Shown here piece by piece: positions 34,230 to 47,521 of a DNA stretch of 64,000 nt. Where the stretch lies: assembly GCF_943734655.1 (NCBI RefSeq), contig NC_071353.1:143264043-143328042 (forward strand), read 5' to 3'. Position 1 is the first letter of the stretch; each line of letters opens with the position of its first letter. The position numbers were made by a program, and so were the translations under genes. This DNA comes from Sabethes cyaneus (Eukaryota; Arthropoda; Insecta; Diptera; Culicidae). Below the pieces are notes generated by a model. The model searched no databases, was not told where the DNA came from, and worked only from the letters and a program-made list of their open reading frames with translations.

Positions 34230-36985
34230 AAATTATTTTAACCCCAGAGATGCTTCCGAACGCTTATTTTCATCACACGATTTTAAGTTTCAAATGCATT
34301 AAGCCGAATGAAACTAACCGAGTATGGCATTTGCCATTTTCGTTTCGAGTGGTCCGCTAAATTACCTTGTTAACGGTAAACTCCCCAACAGGAACAGTTT
34401 CGCTCTTCAACTCTATCAGTTAGCCACCGAAGCACGTAGTTTTTTCCCCGCGCAAGAAGCTGTATCAACGACTCAGCGAAAAAAAAAAACTTTTTATTCA
34501 CTGAATCCTCCCTGGACATCGTCGCCGACTATAGTGCCGACGAAGTTCTTCCGATTGTTGGAACTTTTTTTGTTCCGCCGTGGGTACCATATAGATACCT
34601 GCTTAGCACACCATAAAAGGTGCCGAGTGGAAAAGTTTTTAATCGCAATAGATTAAAAACTGTACTCCTATTTATGTATAGTCTTTTGCGCGGTGGTCCA
34701 GTTCAGTTACGGACAGGATAAAGAGAGGCGGTCGCGGGAAAGATTAGTGGCTTCATACCATCGGGGACTAATGAGCAGTCAAAAAGGGTGGAGCGAAGTT
34801 TTCCAGCAGGCAAAATTTATTTAAGAACTTTACAGTCACACAATTTCCCGTGGCAGGGGTTAGTTTGGTTTGCTTTACGCTGCAAGGAAGCGCCTCCAGT
34901 CGGTTTACTACTTAAACCGAACCACTTAGCTGATTAAAGTTTACGAGGTTGTTGTTCAGAGCGGAATTAACTTGATGAACAGCATTGGTTAGTTTCCTCT
35001 TAGTATCCATCATTTTTCACTGCTTTAATGACTTTTTGACTGTGTGTGTGTTTGTGTGTGACGACTGAGGGAAGCATAAAGCGGGTTGCCCGCCTCTTCA
35101 GTTGAAGTTACACGGAAGCTCATCGCGCGAGCCCAACCCCCTTTACGAAGCGTGGGCGGGTGGAAACCAGTCGACGGAGCGACGCGACGGAAGAAAGAAG
35201 GATGAAACAGACGGACAGTTCGGTTGCTATATTTCCACCTCTTCTTCCCTGGTGTATCACGAGAAGGAGGCGCTAGCGAGCGAGCGTACCGTAAGCGGGT
35301 GGGAAAAGCCAGCTCGTCTTTCCGTCGTCACGATTTGAAGACGGTGACGACGAAAAGTACGAAGAATGACGATTATGGTTCCAACCAGCTGAGTGTCGGC
35401 AACGGCAGACAATGCCCGAATGAAATGGAGCGACTAATGGGTGGAACCGAATGTTATCTCTTTTGCCGTAATAATTTCAATTACAAATTTTATTTTTCGC
35501 TTTGAGGCTCATATTTTTTCGAAAAGGTTCAATCTAGTGTAAAAAGAAAAGGTTGCAAATATTTCTCCGGAAGCAATCGAATTGCGAAAAATTCCCAAAT
35601 CCCAAATCCCTCGTACACAACCACGGGCGGTTTCGCACCCGTAAAATGACGATCCCTCTTAAGAAAAAAAAACGTGGTCGGCTCAAAACACCAGGGAAGG
35701 TATAAATTTAGTGAAATAAATGGCTAAATTGATATTTAGAGGATTCCACTTTCATACACACTACAAACCTGGGCTAGCGGACGAAAGAAAAAAAGCTCGA
35801 ATATACACCATCAACGCTACCGCAAGGGAAGCCAAAGTGCACTCGAGCTAACCGGAAAAAGGCATTCCTCCGGTCGGCCGGCCGACTCCCGCGCGCACCC
35901 GGCGAGGGTGAAGGGATGAAAGTTTCATAATTTATCTTCCCGGAATTGTATTTCGGCTCATTTTTCTGCACCCCCGGCCCGGCCTGGCCCGGCGTTCCGT
36001 CAGCGTCTGAAGCATATGTGTTGTGTGATATCCTCTGGTTGATTCCAGCCAGCCAGCTAGGGAAAGCTAGCCTGTGTGAAGCCGAGCTGATCCGAGCGAG
36101 AGACATTCTCAAATCAGAATCCAAATAATGAGATGATGAAAAAACGACACATTCGAATGGCAGCCGAGCTTTTCCCTGTCGTGTCGGGAGGAACGACGTC
36201 GTCGTCGTCATCTGACTCCAAGACCAACGAGCCCGACGAAACCGAGGCGTAAATAGGCTGATGTTTGTTAGAACGAGGGTTGGTAGAGAGGTGCAGCAGC
36301 ATACTACAGTATGCTAGCTAGTGACAAGGAGAAATTTGCTTCCGCTTGTCCGCCGCGCCTACCGCTCGTATGCCCCCCCCCCCGTCAACAAGGCTTTCGG
36401 CGTCGTCGTCAAAGGGAGAAAATTTATACAAACCGAGCGGATGGGCATCACAGCATCCGCTGAGCTGTGGATGCTGGATTGGATGACGAGAAATGGAATG
36501 AAATTTGTTATTTGTGTAATAATAATATGAAAATGAGCACCCTCAATATGTTGCCGCCTTTGTTGGCGATGCGAAAAGTTTTGCTCCTGCATGTGGGAAT
36601 GATATTATATTAACATTTGGTGTTTTTCGTGTGAGGTTTTGTATCACTTTTAAGGGCTAATTTTTAATTCCCTTATTTGAAGCTGGTTATACGAGAATGA
36701 AAATAAATGTTTCTTTAATTTTCTACAGTTGAGTATTATATTTGAAGTGCATGAAGCTTAAAGCAGTATTTAACATTTAGATATTTATTTGAGTTATGAA
36801 TTCCATGAAACAAAAATGCAAATATGAAAATTCAACCCAAAGTTTTGCGTGCTCAGAGATGGGCAGAAGACTTAGAAACAATCTAAAATGTTAACTTCTA
36901 TAAGAGTGGTAAAGATGAATATTAAACATGCCTTACAACTTAGATTTTTGCCATAATCGTTGATAGAAGGAATTGGAAACATAGG
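34230..36985. other. Mostly unique sequence, no gene recognised
   Basis: Includes a GT-rich run at about 35040-35060 and a GC-rich section at 35.1-36.5 kb (CCGGCCGGCCGACTCCCG region). Open frames up to 145 codons occur on both strands without recognisable domains. It may include regulatory DNA. Confidence 0.4.
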
Positions 36986-36989
36986 GTAT

Positions 36990-37420
36990 GTTGCTGCTTA
37001 GTCGTTATTGCCTATTCCCGTCCTATCCAACACAAATTATTAAAAATATCAGCATTATTATGACACACAATGCAAAACTAGTTATTCACTAATATTTTAG
37101 TTTGTTAGGCGATCAATCAAAGTGAACTGAGATCTATTTGAATGCTTTTTATCATTAAAGAAGTCCTACCAGCCAAATTTCCTACGTTTTTTCGTGCGAC
37201 GAAGAAGAAAATGTCGGTTAATCGTTTTAATTTCCATCATTCATAAATGAAAATAACTCACGCAAGGCATTGCCGTTATTCTATAGCCAGGAAAACTTAC
37301 CTGACCTACAGAAGTTTTGCAGAATAATATTTGGCATGCCGTCCTACACAAATACATACGCGTTAGCTTCGTAACATTGTTATGATTTTTAGTTTGGACG
37401 ATGAAAAATTTTGATGGATG
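36990..37420. repeat. Dispersed repeat, inverted partner of 29.15-29.54 kb
   Basis: Shares ordered blocks such as AAATTATTAAAAATATCAGC, ATGACACACAATG and CGTGCGACGAAGAAGAAAAT with the minus strand of 29.15-29.54 kb. No terminal repeats or coding motif was identified, so the repeat is unclassified. Confidence 0.65.
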
Positions 37421-38153
37421 GATTTTAAAACGGTACGACGAATTTAAGAAATAAAGTCAGTTGCGTAATTTCAATAATATGCTTTAATAATCGCTTTTCA
37501 GTGATTTCAAAGATCACGGATCGGAAGGTAAGTGTGTTTTAGTCAAATCAACACAAGAACTTTTGGAGTATTCATTAAATCCATCCAACAAATGATGAAA
37601 ATTAGCATGGCTTTACTTACTACGACGGGAATTAGAAATAAACCCTACTTGGAACCCGCGACAATCCGTCCCCAATTTCCAGCATAGGTTTTTGCACTGC
37701 ATCCTTTTTTCAACTTTTCCAATCCATCTGTTTGTATTTGCACGGTATCTAGAACCAATTGAATCTATCTAAGATGGTTGAAAATCAGTTTGACTATTGC
37801 AGCTCAAAAAACGCCAACAGTTCGTAAGAATATGTGTACAATAAATTACATACATTTTTGGCATATGAAAAGTTCCTTAAATACATGGAGAAACTATAGA
37901 ACGCATCCAAACAACAAGCGTCTGTTTTCAATTTGGGTGATTCTTTTGTGTACACTTATGTTTTGTCTCATTTGTGAAAGTTAAGCACACCTTTCTTTCT
38001 AGTAAAGAATGGTGTAGTAAAACAAGAATGGTCTATTAGAGCATGATAGGAATTCTAAGAAAGTAGCGCTGTTTCGAGATAAAGCCCCAGTTCATGTTAC
38101 CGCAGTAGGGCTCCAAATTTCCCCAGACCTTACAGAAGCTAGTTTGTGGCGGA

Positions 38154-39272
38154 TCTATACCTATAAAAATGAATTTCTGTCTGTCTGTCGGGATGTTCCA
38201 TAAAGAATCGAAAACTACTGAACCAATCGGCGTGAAAATTTGCATGTAGAGGTTTTTGGGGCCAAGGAAGGTTCTTATGATGGTTAGAGACCCCTCCCGT
38301 CACTAAGAGGGGGGGGCTTCCATACAAATGAAACACAAATTTCTGCATAACTCGAGAACTAATCAAGCAAATGGAACAAAATTTGGCATGTGGGTGTTTT
38401 TGGAGACCAGTATTTTTTCTATGGTGAATTGAAACCCCTCCCAACTTTAGAAGGGGAATTATGACCCCTCTCCGCTTTAAGAGGGGGGCTCCCACACAAA
38501 TGAAATACAAATTTCCTCATAACTCCAGAATTAATCAAGCAAATGGAATCAAATATAGCAAGTGGGTATTTTTGTAGGCAATTTTTTTTTCAATAGTGAA
38601 TTTTGACCCTCCCCTCCTTAGGAGGGGAATTATGACCCCTCCCCCTTTCAATAGTGGGGGGGGGGCTCCTATACAAATGTAATACAAACATCCTTATAAC
38701 TAGAGAACTAATCAAGCAAATGGAACCAAATTTGGCATGTGGGAGGTTTTGGAGGCAGTTTTTTTTATGTTGGTTTGAGACCCCTCACTTCTGTGGTAGG
38801 GTGATAAGGACTCTCATACAAATAAAACAGAAATTTTTGCGTAACTCAAAAACTAATCGAACTCGATAAATTTTAGACTCTTTCATAAAACATTAATCAA
38901 TAACTAGACCACCAGAAACTATCGGAAGCGCCGGCAACTGCGGCGGGAGAGCCCCACGTAGATATCTCATCTATCTAGGTTTATTTAGTTTCCTAGAACT
39001 ACCGACCTCTATTACTTTCCTTCAGTTGGGTCACCCCTGTGAAATGGTACTTTCTACGAAAAGATTTTTCGTGAAATGGTACATCCCGCTTAAGGTTTTT
39101 CGCGAAATGGTATTCTGCGAAACTTTATTTTCCGCGTTATGGTTGACCGAGCATTGGTGTTCCGCAAAATGGTATTCGGCGAAACGGTTTGTAATGACGG
39201 CGAATATTTAAATGCTATCCGTTTTGTTTTATCAGGCTAAGCAATGGGGGGAGTTGTTTTCTATTTTACTGT
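38154..39272 (+). mobile_element. Helitron-like element, 3'-truncated (copy A)
   Basis: Starts TCTATACCTATAAAAATG after an A, then CTGTCTGTCTGTCGGGATG, the same 5' end as the full element at 47522. The middle has three to four units of about 150 bp centred on ACTAATCAAGCAAATGGA with GA(C/T)CCCTCC. Sequence then follows the full element (CGCGAAATGGTATTCTGCG region) to about 39272, where it stops short of the CTAG end. Confidence 0.78.
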
Positions 39273-39299
39273 AAAGCGATCTATGCAGCTGTGGTAGCT

Positions 39300-39740
39300 T
39301 CAGGTTTTTTGGGAATGTCGTCGTTTAGGTGCTAAGCCAAGCGATACATTATCGTGCCTGAACTTTGAGCCTACAACCGCCTTCTGTACGAACTGTATAC
39401 TCTGCGAATGTTCAACCTGCCTAACATGAACGAAGGAGTGCAAATTGATGTAGCGTACACGGACGCGAAAGCAGCATTTGATCGAGATGATCACGGTTGA
39501 TCCTCTTTCAATGGCTTGGAAAACTGGGAGTTTCTTCTCCGTGTTGTAAGTGACTACACTCGTATCTAGTACACCGTAGGCTGATTGTGAAGATCGGATA
39601 CGAGTTTTCCAATGCATTCAGCAACATCTTCGACGTACCACAAGGTACCAACCTTAGACCACTGCTCGTTTCTCTTTTTGTAAATGAACTGTTAGTTCTC
39701 CTGCCAAGCGTGTAGGACGCTATATCTCTGCTTATTAGCG
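39300..39740 (+). pseudogene. Jockey-type reverse transcriptase scrap
   Basis: Broken frames read VQIDVAYTDAKAAFDRDDHG, then VVSDYTR, then FSNAFSNIFDVPQGTN with LVSLFVNELL. These are the RT block with the first catalytic Asp (YTDAKAAFD) and the PQG motif. Multiple frameshifts; nothing upstream or downstream of RT is legible. Confidence 0.7.
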
Positions 39741-40934
39741 TTGGTAAGGGGGAATGCTTATCAACTTAGGAAATATATTAGCTCGTTTCATTATGCCTGA
39801 TTTTTATTTTCAAGTAGAATAAATTTGAGTACCATGTGACAACTCATTATAAATCGAACCATTATAAATCTCATATGTGCATGGTATTTGTCGCTGTTAA
39901 TTTACAAATTATGGCTGTTTATGAGTTCCATTACCATAATATTAAAGGGTCTAGCCGGTTTTCCATACAAAAAAATGCCCCCGAACCTAATTAAATTATG
40001 CAATGATTCAAACAAAGTACTTGACCTGAGGAGCATTTTGGCAAATTTGGCCAAATTTGGCAGATCATTAGACGCTATCTTGAATCAGTAATGGCGGCTA
40101 GAGTGAATTTCATTTTTCGCAGTTTACTCCGAAACCAATTATCATAAAAATTTGAAAAAAAAATCACAGATGTTATACTCACTGCAGGACACATTTCCAT
40201 TGTTTTTTGGAAATTTTTCTATGCGAATATCACAGTAAAAAAAATCGAGCATATTTTTCAGTGTTCCAAAGATGGCACCGCTTATTTTTTTCTATCAAAA
40301 AATAGTTTAACCAAATGTATAAATAATATGTTTTTTTTAGAAAATGCGGATGGCGGTCTAATTTTCTTTTGAAAAGTGCAATATTAAAATTGCTCTTATA
40401 TGTAGGTCAGGAATACGTCAATAGGTTACTAAACCAACACACTGCTTACACTACTGGTAATTTATGATGGCTGGCAGTGCTTTTGAAATAAGAATTGTGA
40501 TTGTATTTGAAATTTTATGTAATTTTTACAAAAATTTTCGAAAATCCAGGTAAGTTCATATAACTGGTGCTTACGTTATGAGTGTCGTTTCGTATAGCAA
40601 TTTAGCATCGTTTGCTTTTGTGCCTCGCTTGTTGCATTTTACCGGCAGAGCTTGCTTCTAAAAGTCATTTTGAATTAGCTTGGGCTCACTTAACAATGAA
40701 GTGCTTATAAATCGTGACTCATATTGAAGCGTTATGAATGAGATATCTCGCGAATTGAAATCGTGAAACTGGTTAGCTAGGAAAGATATCAAAAGGTATC
40801 TCCGCAGCTATGGTTTTTGATGTAATTGCCAAAATAAACCCGTTCGTCTCAGGATTGCTCAGGATTGAGACGGCACATAATGGAAGGTAGAACGGAATAT
40901 AGAGCCGAGTGACGAAAAAATAACATATTTTTTA

Positions 40935-41490
40935 ATTTATCATTTTTGATTTAGCTGAAACTTTGCATAGCTGTTCTCCTTAAAAAATGGTGTCATTCGA
41001 TCATATCAGGTATTTTTTTAAGATGTCGACTGCTTTTTCAAAAGGGCCTAACCAAAAATGGTGCTAATCCATTAAATATTTTTTATTGGAAAAATGGTTT
41101 ATTGGAGCAATGAAACTTTCAGAAAAAGTAGTGTGTATTGTTACCTTTAACATGTCAAAAAATAAAATTTTTGAAAAATACGCTTTTTTAGATATTTAAC
41201 TCTCTAGTTTTATTCTCTTTTTTTTTTTTCAACAAAAAAATTTTTTTTACAGTGCACATATTTTTTTAGAAAGGCAATTTTATCATCTACAACTTTGCTG
41301 AAGACACTATTTCGATCAAATGAACTATTTTTCCAATATAAATTATTTAATGGGTTAGCACCATTTTTGGTTGGGCCCTTTTGAAACAGCAGTCTAGATC
41401 TTAAAAAAATACCTGATATGATAAAATGACATATTTTCTTAAACATAACAGCTATGCAAAGTTTCAGCTAAATCAAAAATGACAAATTAA
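40935..41490. mobile_element. Foldback element, about 550 bp
   Basis: The left arm (ATCATTTTTGATTTAGCTGA, onward through GGGCCTAACCAAAAATGGTG) is repeated inverted at 41330-41490. The arms are about 150 bp and imperfect, and the unpaired centre is A/T-rich. Exact ends and target duplication could not be fixed. Confidence 0.75.
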
Positions 41491-41822
41491 AATCGATCTG
41501 CGAAACTCCGTGGATTCACTCTATACCAAAACGAAAAACGAAAATCGGAACCAAAAAAAAAAACAAAACCTGATAAGAAACGCGAAAAAATGATCTGGAA
41601 TCGAGGAAAAACGAAAGAAAAAAGGCAAAAAATGGAAAAGAACAATCCGGACTCAGGAAAAGGGCGGAAAACGAGACAGAAAAATAAGAAACATGAAGAG
41701 GAAACAACGGATATAAAAGAGGAAAACCATGAGAATAAGAGGAAAAACGAGACAGAAAAATAATAAAATGAAAACGGATAATAAAAAGCGATCGGAAAAG
41801 AAAAACAGACTGTGACAGAATA

Positions 41823-42200
41823 CCCAGCTAGCACCAACTCGTATATCAATGTACGAAAACTATCGTAAATATGTCCTAACAAACTCGAAATCGTAACTAA
41901 AGCTGGATAAAGTGGGATCAAGTTGATTTTTTGTCTTATATAATGATAATGACTGACATACATACGATTTTCAGCACAAAATCGTACGGTAGTACGGAGC
42001 GACTCGCGCTTAATCTGATATTACCGTATATAAATACTTATATAGTCGTAACGCTCAAAATTATTCGTAATCACGTATATCGCCTCCAAAATAGTACGGA
42101 TATGCCAATTTTGCGCATGAAATACGATTAATTTAGCATGTATATCTGTACGTAATGCTGATTTTTACCTTTTTTTATACATATGAAAATGCTAGCTGGG
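41823..42200. mobile_element. TA-flanked MITE
   Basis: The ends CCCAGCTAGCA and TGCTAGCTGGG are exact inverse copies with TA on both sides (41821-41822, 42201-42202). Its interior (mixed composition, many ATCGTA and TACGAT motifs) contrasts sharply with the purine-rich flanks, which confirms the boundaries. Confidence 0.88.
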
Positions 42201-43394
42201 TAGGTGGATAAGCAGGACATGATAAGAGATAAGAAAGATATGAAAAATCAGACAAAGAATCAGAAAATAGGACAGCAAAACAAGAAAAAACCACAAAAGA
42301 GATAAAACGACATAGGAAAAGACGTAAAACGGAAGATAAAAGGAGGAGAAAGACAAAAACGGAACAAACGTGAGATAAAACAGTATCCGAGTTTGAACCA
42401 GTAGAGAGAAACACATAAAGAACATAGGGAAAATCGTAACAAAAAGCTGGGACAACGGAATAACAAAACAGAGAAAAACGCAGGAAACAAAAAGAAAAAA
42501 AATTGGCATGAAAACAAAAATCATAGCAGAATGGGAGGGAAAACACGGGACGTAAAAAGAGGAAAAAGTGGATTATAAGAAAACCGGCAAGAAAAGATAA
42601 AATAAGATAAAACTGAACAGAAAAAGAGAGGAAACGGAAAAGACGGAAAAAGGAAAACAATAGAAAATGAACGAAAATGAAACAGAAAATGCAGAAAATA
42701 AAAACAAACTAAGGACAAACTAAACAGAAATGGAGAAAATACAAATAAGCAGGAAAAACGGGATAGAAAAGGACAGAAAAGAGGAAAATTCGGGAGCAGT
42801 AAAATTGAGAAACAGGAACCGTAACAAACTGTAGACAGATTAAATAAAATAAAAAAGTGGTAACGGGAAACGAAGAAAAACGAAAATAAATGAAAAACGA
42901 AGAAAAAGGACGTAAAACGAAACAGAAAAACACAGGACACGAAGACAAAGAAATAGCGCACAGAAAAAAGAAAAAGGAAACAAAATAAGACAGAAAAGGC
43001 GTGACAGAGAAAAAACGTGTTAGAGAGGATGAGAAAACGAGGTGGAAAACAGCACAAGAAAGGCAATATGGAACCAAAAACAAGAGAAACCAAAAGGGAG
43101 AGAGAGAAAATATGATAGAGAAATGAAGGAAAAATGCGTCAAATGGGACAAAAAAAGAATGTATAAGAAGAAATGAAGAAAATCTAAACAAGAAAAACGA
43201 ACTAGAGAAAGTAAAAAAGGAAAACGACGAAAAAGGGAAAGAGAAAGTGTCGGTATCTTACTTACCATTGAACTACCCAATATATTTTTGGCCTCATTTC
43301 GAAATTTCACAGATTTAGCCAGTTTGCCATTCTTCTCACCAACCGCTCCTCCACTTTACTATAAAAAAGTTTACGTTGGACCGCTACAGAGTCA

Positions 43395-43562
43395 GAGACA
43401 AAAAAGCTTTGGGTTTAAACACAAACTTCACAGACGGCTATTAGAGTACAGGACAGTTAAGGAATCCCACTGACTCAATCTAGCAGCACCGCCTAGCTGA
43501 GATTCGAACATACGATGGCTGGCTTGTTAGACCAGCATCGTACCTCAAAATCAACTAAGTGG
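43395..43562 (-). repeat. tRNA-derived SINE (family B), second copy
   Basis: Minus strand: TGGTCTAACAAGCCAGCCAT, a B-box-like GTATGTTCGAATCTCAG, and a 3' block AACTGTCCTGTACTCTAATA. It aligns with the + strand copy at 19571-19778. It lies in the purine repeat; its TSD was not identified. Confidence 0.75.
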
Positions 43563-44117
43563 TTTAAGCGACAAGTCAAATACAGAAAAACAAAAAGTAA
43601 GACCGAGAAAAAGAAAAAAGTCGAAACGGGACAGAAAATGACAAAAAAATGAGACAGGGGAAGGGGAAAAATGGACCTGACCACGAGAAAAAACGGAAAA
43701 AGGCAAAATATCGATAGGAACAATTAAGACTCAGGAAAAGAACGAAAAATGAGACAGCAAGAGAAGAAAAAAGGAACATGGGAAGAGGAAAAACGGACAA
43801 AAAAAGGTTAGGGAGAACAACTGGAAAATGAGACAGACCAGCAAGAAAAAAAAAACAGCAATATCAGGTTACAGAAAAAGGTAAAACGAAAGAGAAACGT
43901 ATATAAAAAAGGAAAACCGAAGGAAAAAAACTAAAAGGGAGCCGAAAAAGGAATAAACATGACAGAAAAAAAGGAAAATGCAGCAAAATGAAAGAACAAC
44001 GACAGCGAGAACAAAAAACAACGATATATAAAAAAAATAAAAATGGGTCTGGAAAAGAGAAAAAACAGGACTGCAAAAGAGACAAAACGGAATAGCAAAG
44101 AGGTAAAACGAGAATAA

Positions 44118-44640
44118 CACAAAAAGTGTAAATCCTAATTTCAAGTAAAACTTCGAGGCTTATTTCGTGTCCATATCCGGTTTGAAGTAAAACTTCGTGT
44201 TCAAATTAGTCCAAATTCAAGTTTATTTTAATGTCCAATGTCACGTTCAATTGCATGTCCGATTTGAAGCCCAATTTCAAATCTAATTCAATACCAATTT
44301 CAGGTTTAATTTTAATTCAAATTTAAATTCTGATTGCTAGTTCAATGCAAGTAAAATTTGAAATCCAATTTCAAGTCTAAATTCAAATGTTATTCCAAGT
44401 ATAATCAAATTTAAATTTAATTTATGTCCAATTTCAATTCCAATTTTAAGTTCGAGTTCGTGCTGAATTTCGATTCAAATTTCAAATAAAAACTTTCAAA
44501 ATTCTGTTTTAGGTCAGATTTCATGTCTAATTCCAAGTAAAACTTCCAGTCCGAATTACTCTAAATTTCAATTTGAACACTAATTTCTAGTTCAATTCCA
44601 AGTCTAATTGCTGGTCCAATTTCAACTTTGACTTTAAATC
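44118..44640. repeat. TCCAATTTCAAGT-type degenerate repeat block, copy 2
   Basis: Repeated irregular units of TCCAATTTCAAGT, TCTAATTCCAAGT and GTCCAATTTC type. It follows the purine block directly, with the same junction sequence as copy 1 at 2.6 kb. No MITE interrupts this copy. Confidence 0.72.
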
Positions 44641-47520
44641 CAATTGCACCTGCAAGTCCGGAGTTTTCATCCTAATCAACCGATATTTTTGTAATAAGTA
44701 ATAAATAGAGACTCGCCATCTTACGAGAACTCCCTTTTTCTGGGCCAAAACGTTCTTCTGAAAGATTAGGTGCCACATCTTTTAAATATGTCAGGCACGC
44801 TAGTGCACCAGTGTATGGTTCTTCAAAATATTCTAAAAAAGTAGTGACATATCATTCAATTGAAACTTTAATACAAGAAGTAACGTTTATCCCCCTTTAG
44901 GTTATAACATAACCCATCTCCTGGTGCTTGGTGGACTCGAACATAGTTTCCATCATAGAAACAAAGTCAGAATTACACCCGAATTCCATCCCAGTCAGTA
45001 GTATGGTGAATTGCTGCAACCATGTTGCACTTTAAATTTCTACCGGCATACTTTCCCTCATAACCTACAAGCCCGACACAAACATGTACAAAACACCCAC
45101 AATAGCACCCGGCCAATCTTGCATAGACCCTAATCCATTTCGGTGTAGTCTCGGTGCTCAGCTGCCGAGTGGGTTCCCAGTCTAAATCCTAAATTGAATT
45201 TATTTACAGTGGAAAAATATAGTTATACCAATTTTTACCATCACCTCCCCAGCCCCCTCACCCTGCTTCACCTGTCACACTGCCCGCCGTTTGCGTTGGC
45301 CGTCATATGTGGTGGGTGGAAAGAAGTGGCAGAATTCACACATTCGTTGTTGGCGTTATTTTTTGAAAGGGTGCTTCTCCAACCTCACCTGCTCCCACAC
45401 TCCTTTTGCTAACTTCCGTTGCCCGTCGTTCGTTCGTCGGTAGACGAAGCTGTTGAATCGAGTGGCTCCCCATCTTGTGCTTGCTCTTACTTTGTGCCAT
45501 ATCGGTAGCAAGCTTATTTCCCAGTGAGCCCACAAGGAGGAGGGTGCTGTGGGTGAAGGTGAAGCCGTTTCCGGCTCAGACGATTTACCGTATGGGTGTG
45601 AATGTGTTGGCCAAGGGGTTGAAGAAGCGGCTTTCAAGTGGGTATGAATATCCGAAGAATTTATGCTTTCATATACCTGATTAGCTGAAGGGCGCTTTTC
45701 GGCGCGGTCGCTGCTGGAATGTTGCTGCAGCATTGCGTGGCATGTAGGTGGAAGGAACAGCGCGGCAGAAAACAGACTGTTTGCCCGTGGACCATCATCC
45801 CGTTGCCGTCGCTGTGATGGAGAGGTAAAGCGAGAGCAGAAATTTATGAGGTGTACCTTTCACGTGTGTGCTTGTTGTTGTTGTACTGTACGAACAGTTG
45901 GGCTCACTGCAGGTGAGAGTGGCCCGTGTGAACGGAATTCGCATGGAAATGGATGCGGATTTGGACGACGGAGGATTTGCCAGTGCCCAAGTCCCACGCT
46001 ACGCTGTGTGTAGGAAATATGTTTCCGGCATTTCAGTCTTCTGCGCTGCTGCTGTGGATGGGGAAAGTTAAATGCTACCTACAATGTTAAGCCGGCTGAA
46101 GCATGAATGTAATCGAATGTTTATTGTGCGGCATATTTGCTGAATAAAACAAATGCCGGCCTTCCAAACTTTGCGTTCCTTGCTTGGTCGGTTGGCCGGA
46201 CCGGTCGGTGCAGCATGGGCGAGCGAATGTCTGTTGCAGCCGAGTTAGAGATTTTTCATTTCCCGGTGTACTTCAGGGAGATGATTCAAGTGCGGATTCA
46301 TCACTCATTATCACGAGTTAAAGTATAAAATGCAAAAAAATCTGTCGCCAAACGCTTTGGCACAGAAATTCGATAGAACCGATAAGCGAAATTTGCAATT
46401 CAAAATCGCTACTACTTGTACACTTTCATTGCTGACAACGCAAAGTGGCATCAACTGTTTAAATATGCATTTTGCATCCGAAACAAAAAAAAAATGGATT
46501 TATGATTGTTCGCATCCAAACTGATTTCTCATTTTTCTTTTCACTTTCATTCGATTCGTTTAAAAATCACAACTGCTATCCAAACATCTTCACCCTGGTG
46601 TAATGATTGGGCGAACTCTCCCAAACGGCACCGAGCAATTGATACCCGCACTCTAGTAGATACCTAGAGATACCTAGCGTGAGTCAAAATCGATTTGGAC
46701 CCACTCCCTCCTCCGCCGATTGTGGCCGACAGTGGCAGTCAATCTGCCACTGGGTGTGTGCGATCGTCCTCGGTTTAGCTAGCTAGCTAGCTAGCTAGCA
46801 CTGACAATTTCCCTTTTGCCACCAGCAGCAGCAACAGCAACTGATTGTCTGTCTGGTTGGCTGGCGTGTGGAACTGCCGTCTGTGACGTTGTGATTTGCA
46901 ATTTTAATAAATGTTGCACATTTTCGATCCGGAACACACGAACAGCGCCGGGCGCCCGAGTGTTAGTGGTGTTTCGGGAAAAGTCATGGTGCTTCTCTTT
47001 TTTCTCTATATATTTTTTGCGTTCGTCTATACCAGTTTGAATATTATTGTCAACGATCCCTGCGGCACAAAAATTGATTCATCTATCACAATGCGCTGCT
47101 CTTTAAACATTCATCGAAGGGATGCAGCACGGATTGGGAAATCCACGTCAGACTAGTTTTTCGACAACAGAGTTCAATATGCGTTCCTCTGGGTAGAAAG
47201 TTGTGATCTAGTTTAATCTAGTGATTTCACTTACGCCAAAAACTCTATTGCTGATTCCTGATATTGTTTTTTGAAAATTACGAGTTCTTTTGCTAACTGA
47301 CATAAATTTCATGAAATTTGTAAGAGACCGAAATTTTAAACTACTCCGATTTTGTTCAAAGCTTGTGTACTTGTGAGTTTTCGGAAAACTTCAGACTTGT
47401 ATTTTTTAACCTGTGCTTAAAGAAACCCCTCCTGCTATATGGAAGTCTCAAAAATCATCATTTTGTTCGTAGACCTTTTCAAAAATTCATAACATTTGAA
47501 CCACTGAAACGATTTGGATA
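44640..47520. other. Unique sequence, no gene recognised
   Basis: Contains a (GCTA)n run at about 46778-46799 and GC-rich patches. Overlapping open frames on both strands (for example minus 45356-45733) lack domains. It could be intron or regulatory DNA. Confidence 0.4.
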
Positions 47521-47521
47521 A

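Larger units (their letters stand above)
41500..44110. repeat. Purine-rich degenerate repeat block, copy 2
   Basis: The same composition and units as 400-2560, for example AAAACGAGACAGAAAAATAA occurring more than once near 41.67-41.76 kb. Interrupted by a 378-bp MITE (41823-42200) and by a SINE (about 43.4-43.56 kb). It lacks the GATA array. Long minus-strand Phe/Ser/Leu frames here are artefacts. Confidence 0.75.

Noticed and set aside
42175..43310. Minus-strand ORFs of 85-190 codons rich in Phe
   Set aside because: Same purine-repeat artefact as at 0.4-2.5 kb.
44915..44965. Possible tRNA gene (GTTCGAGTCCACC on the minus strand)
   Set aside because: B-box-like motif alone, without a foldable tRNA.
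45356..45733. 125-codon minus-strand ORF
   Set aside because: Ser/Thr/Pro-rich without motifs; its antisense frames are also open.
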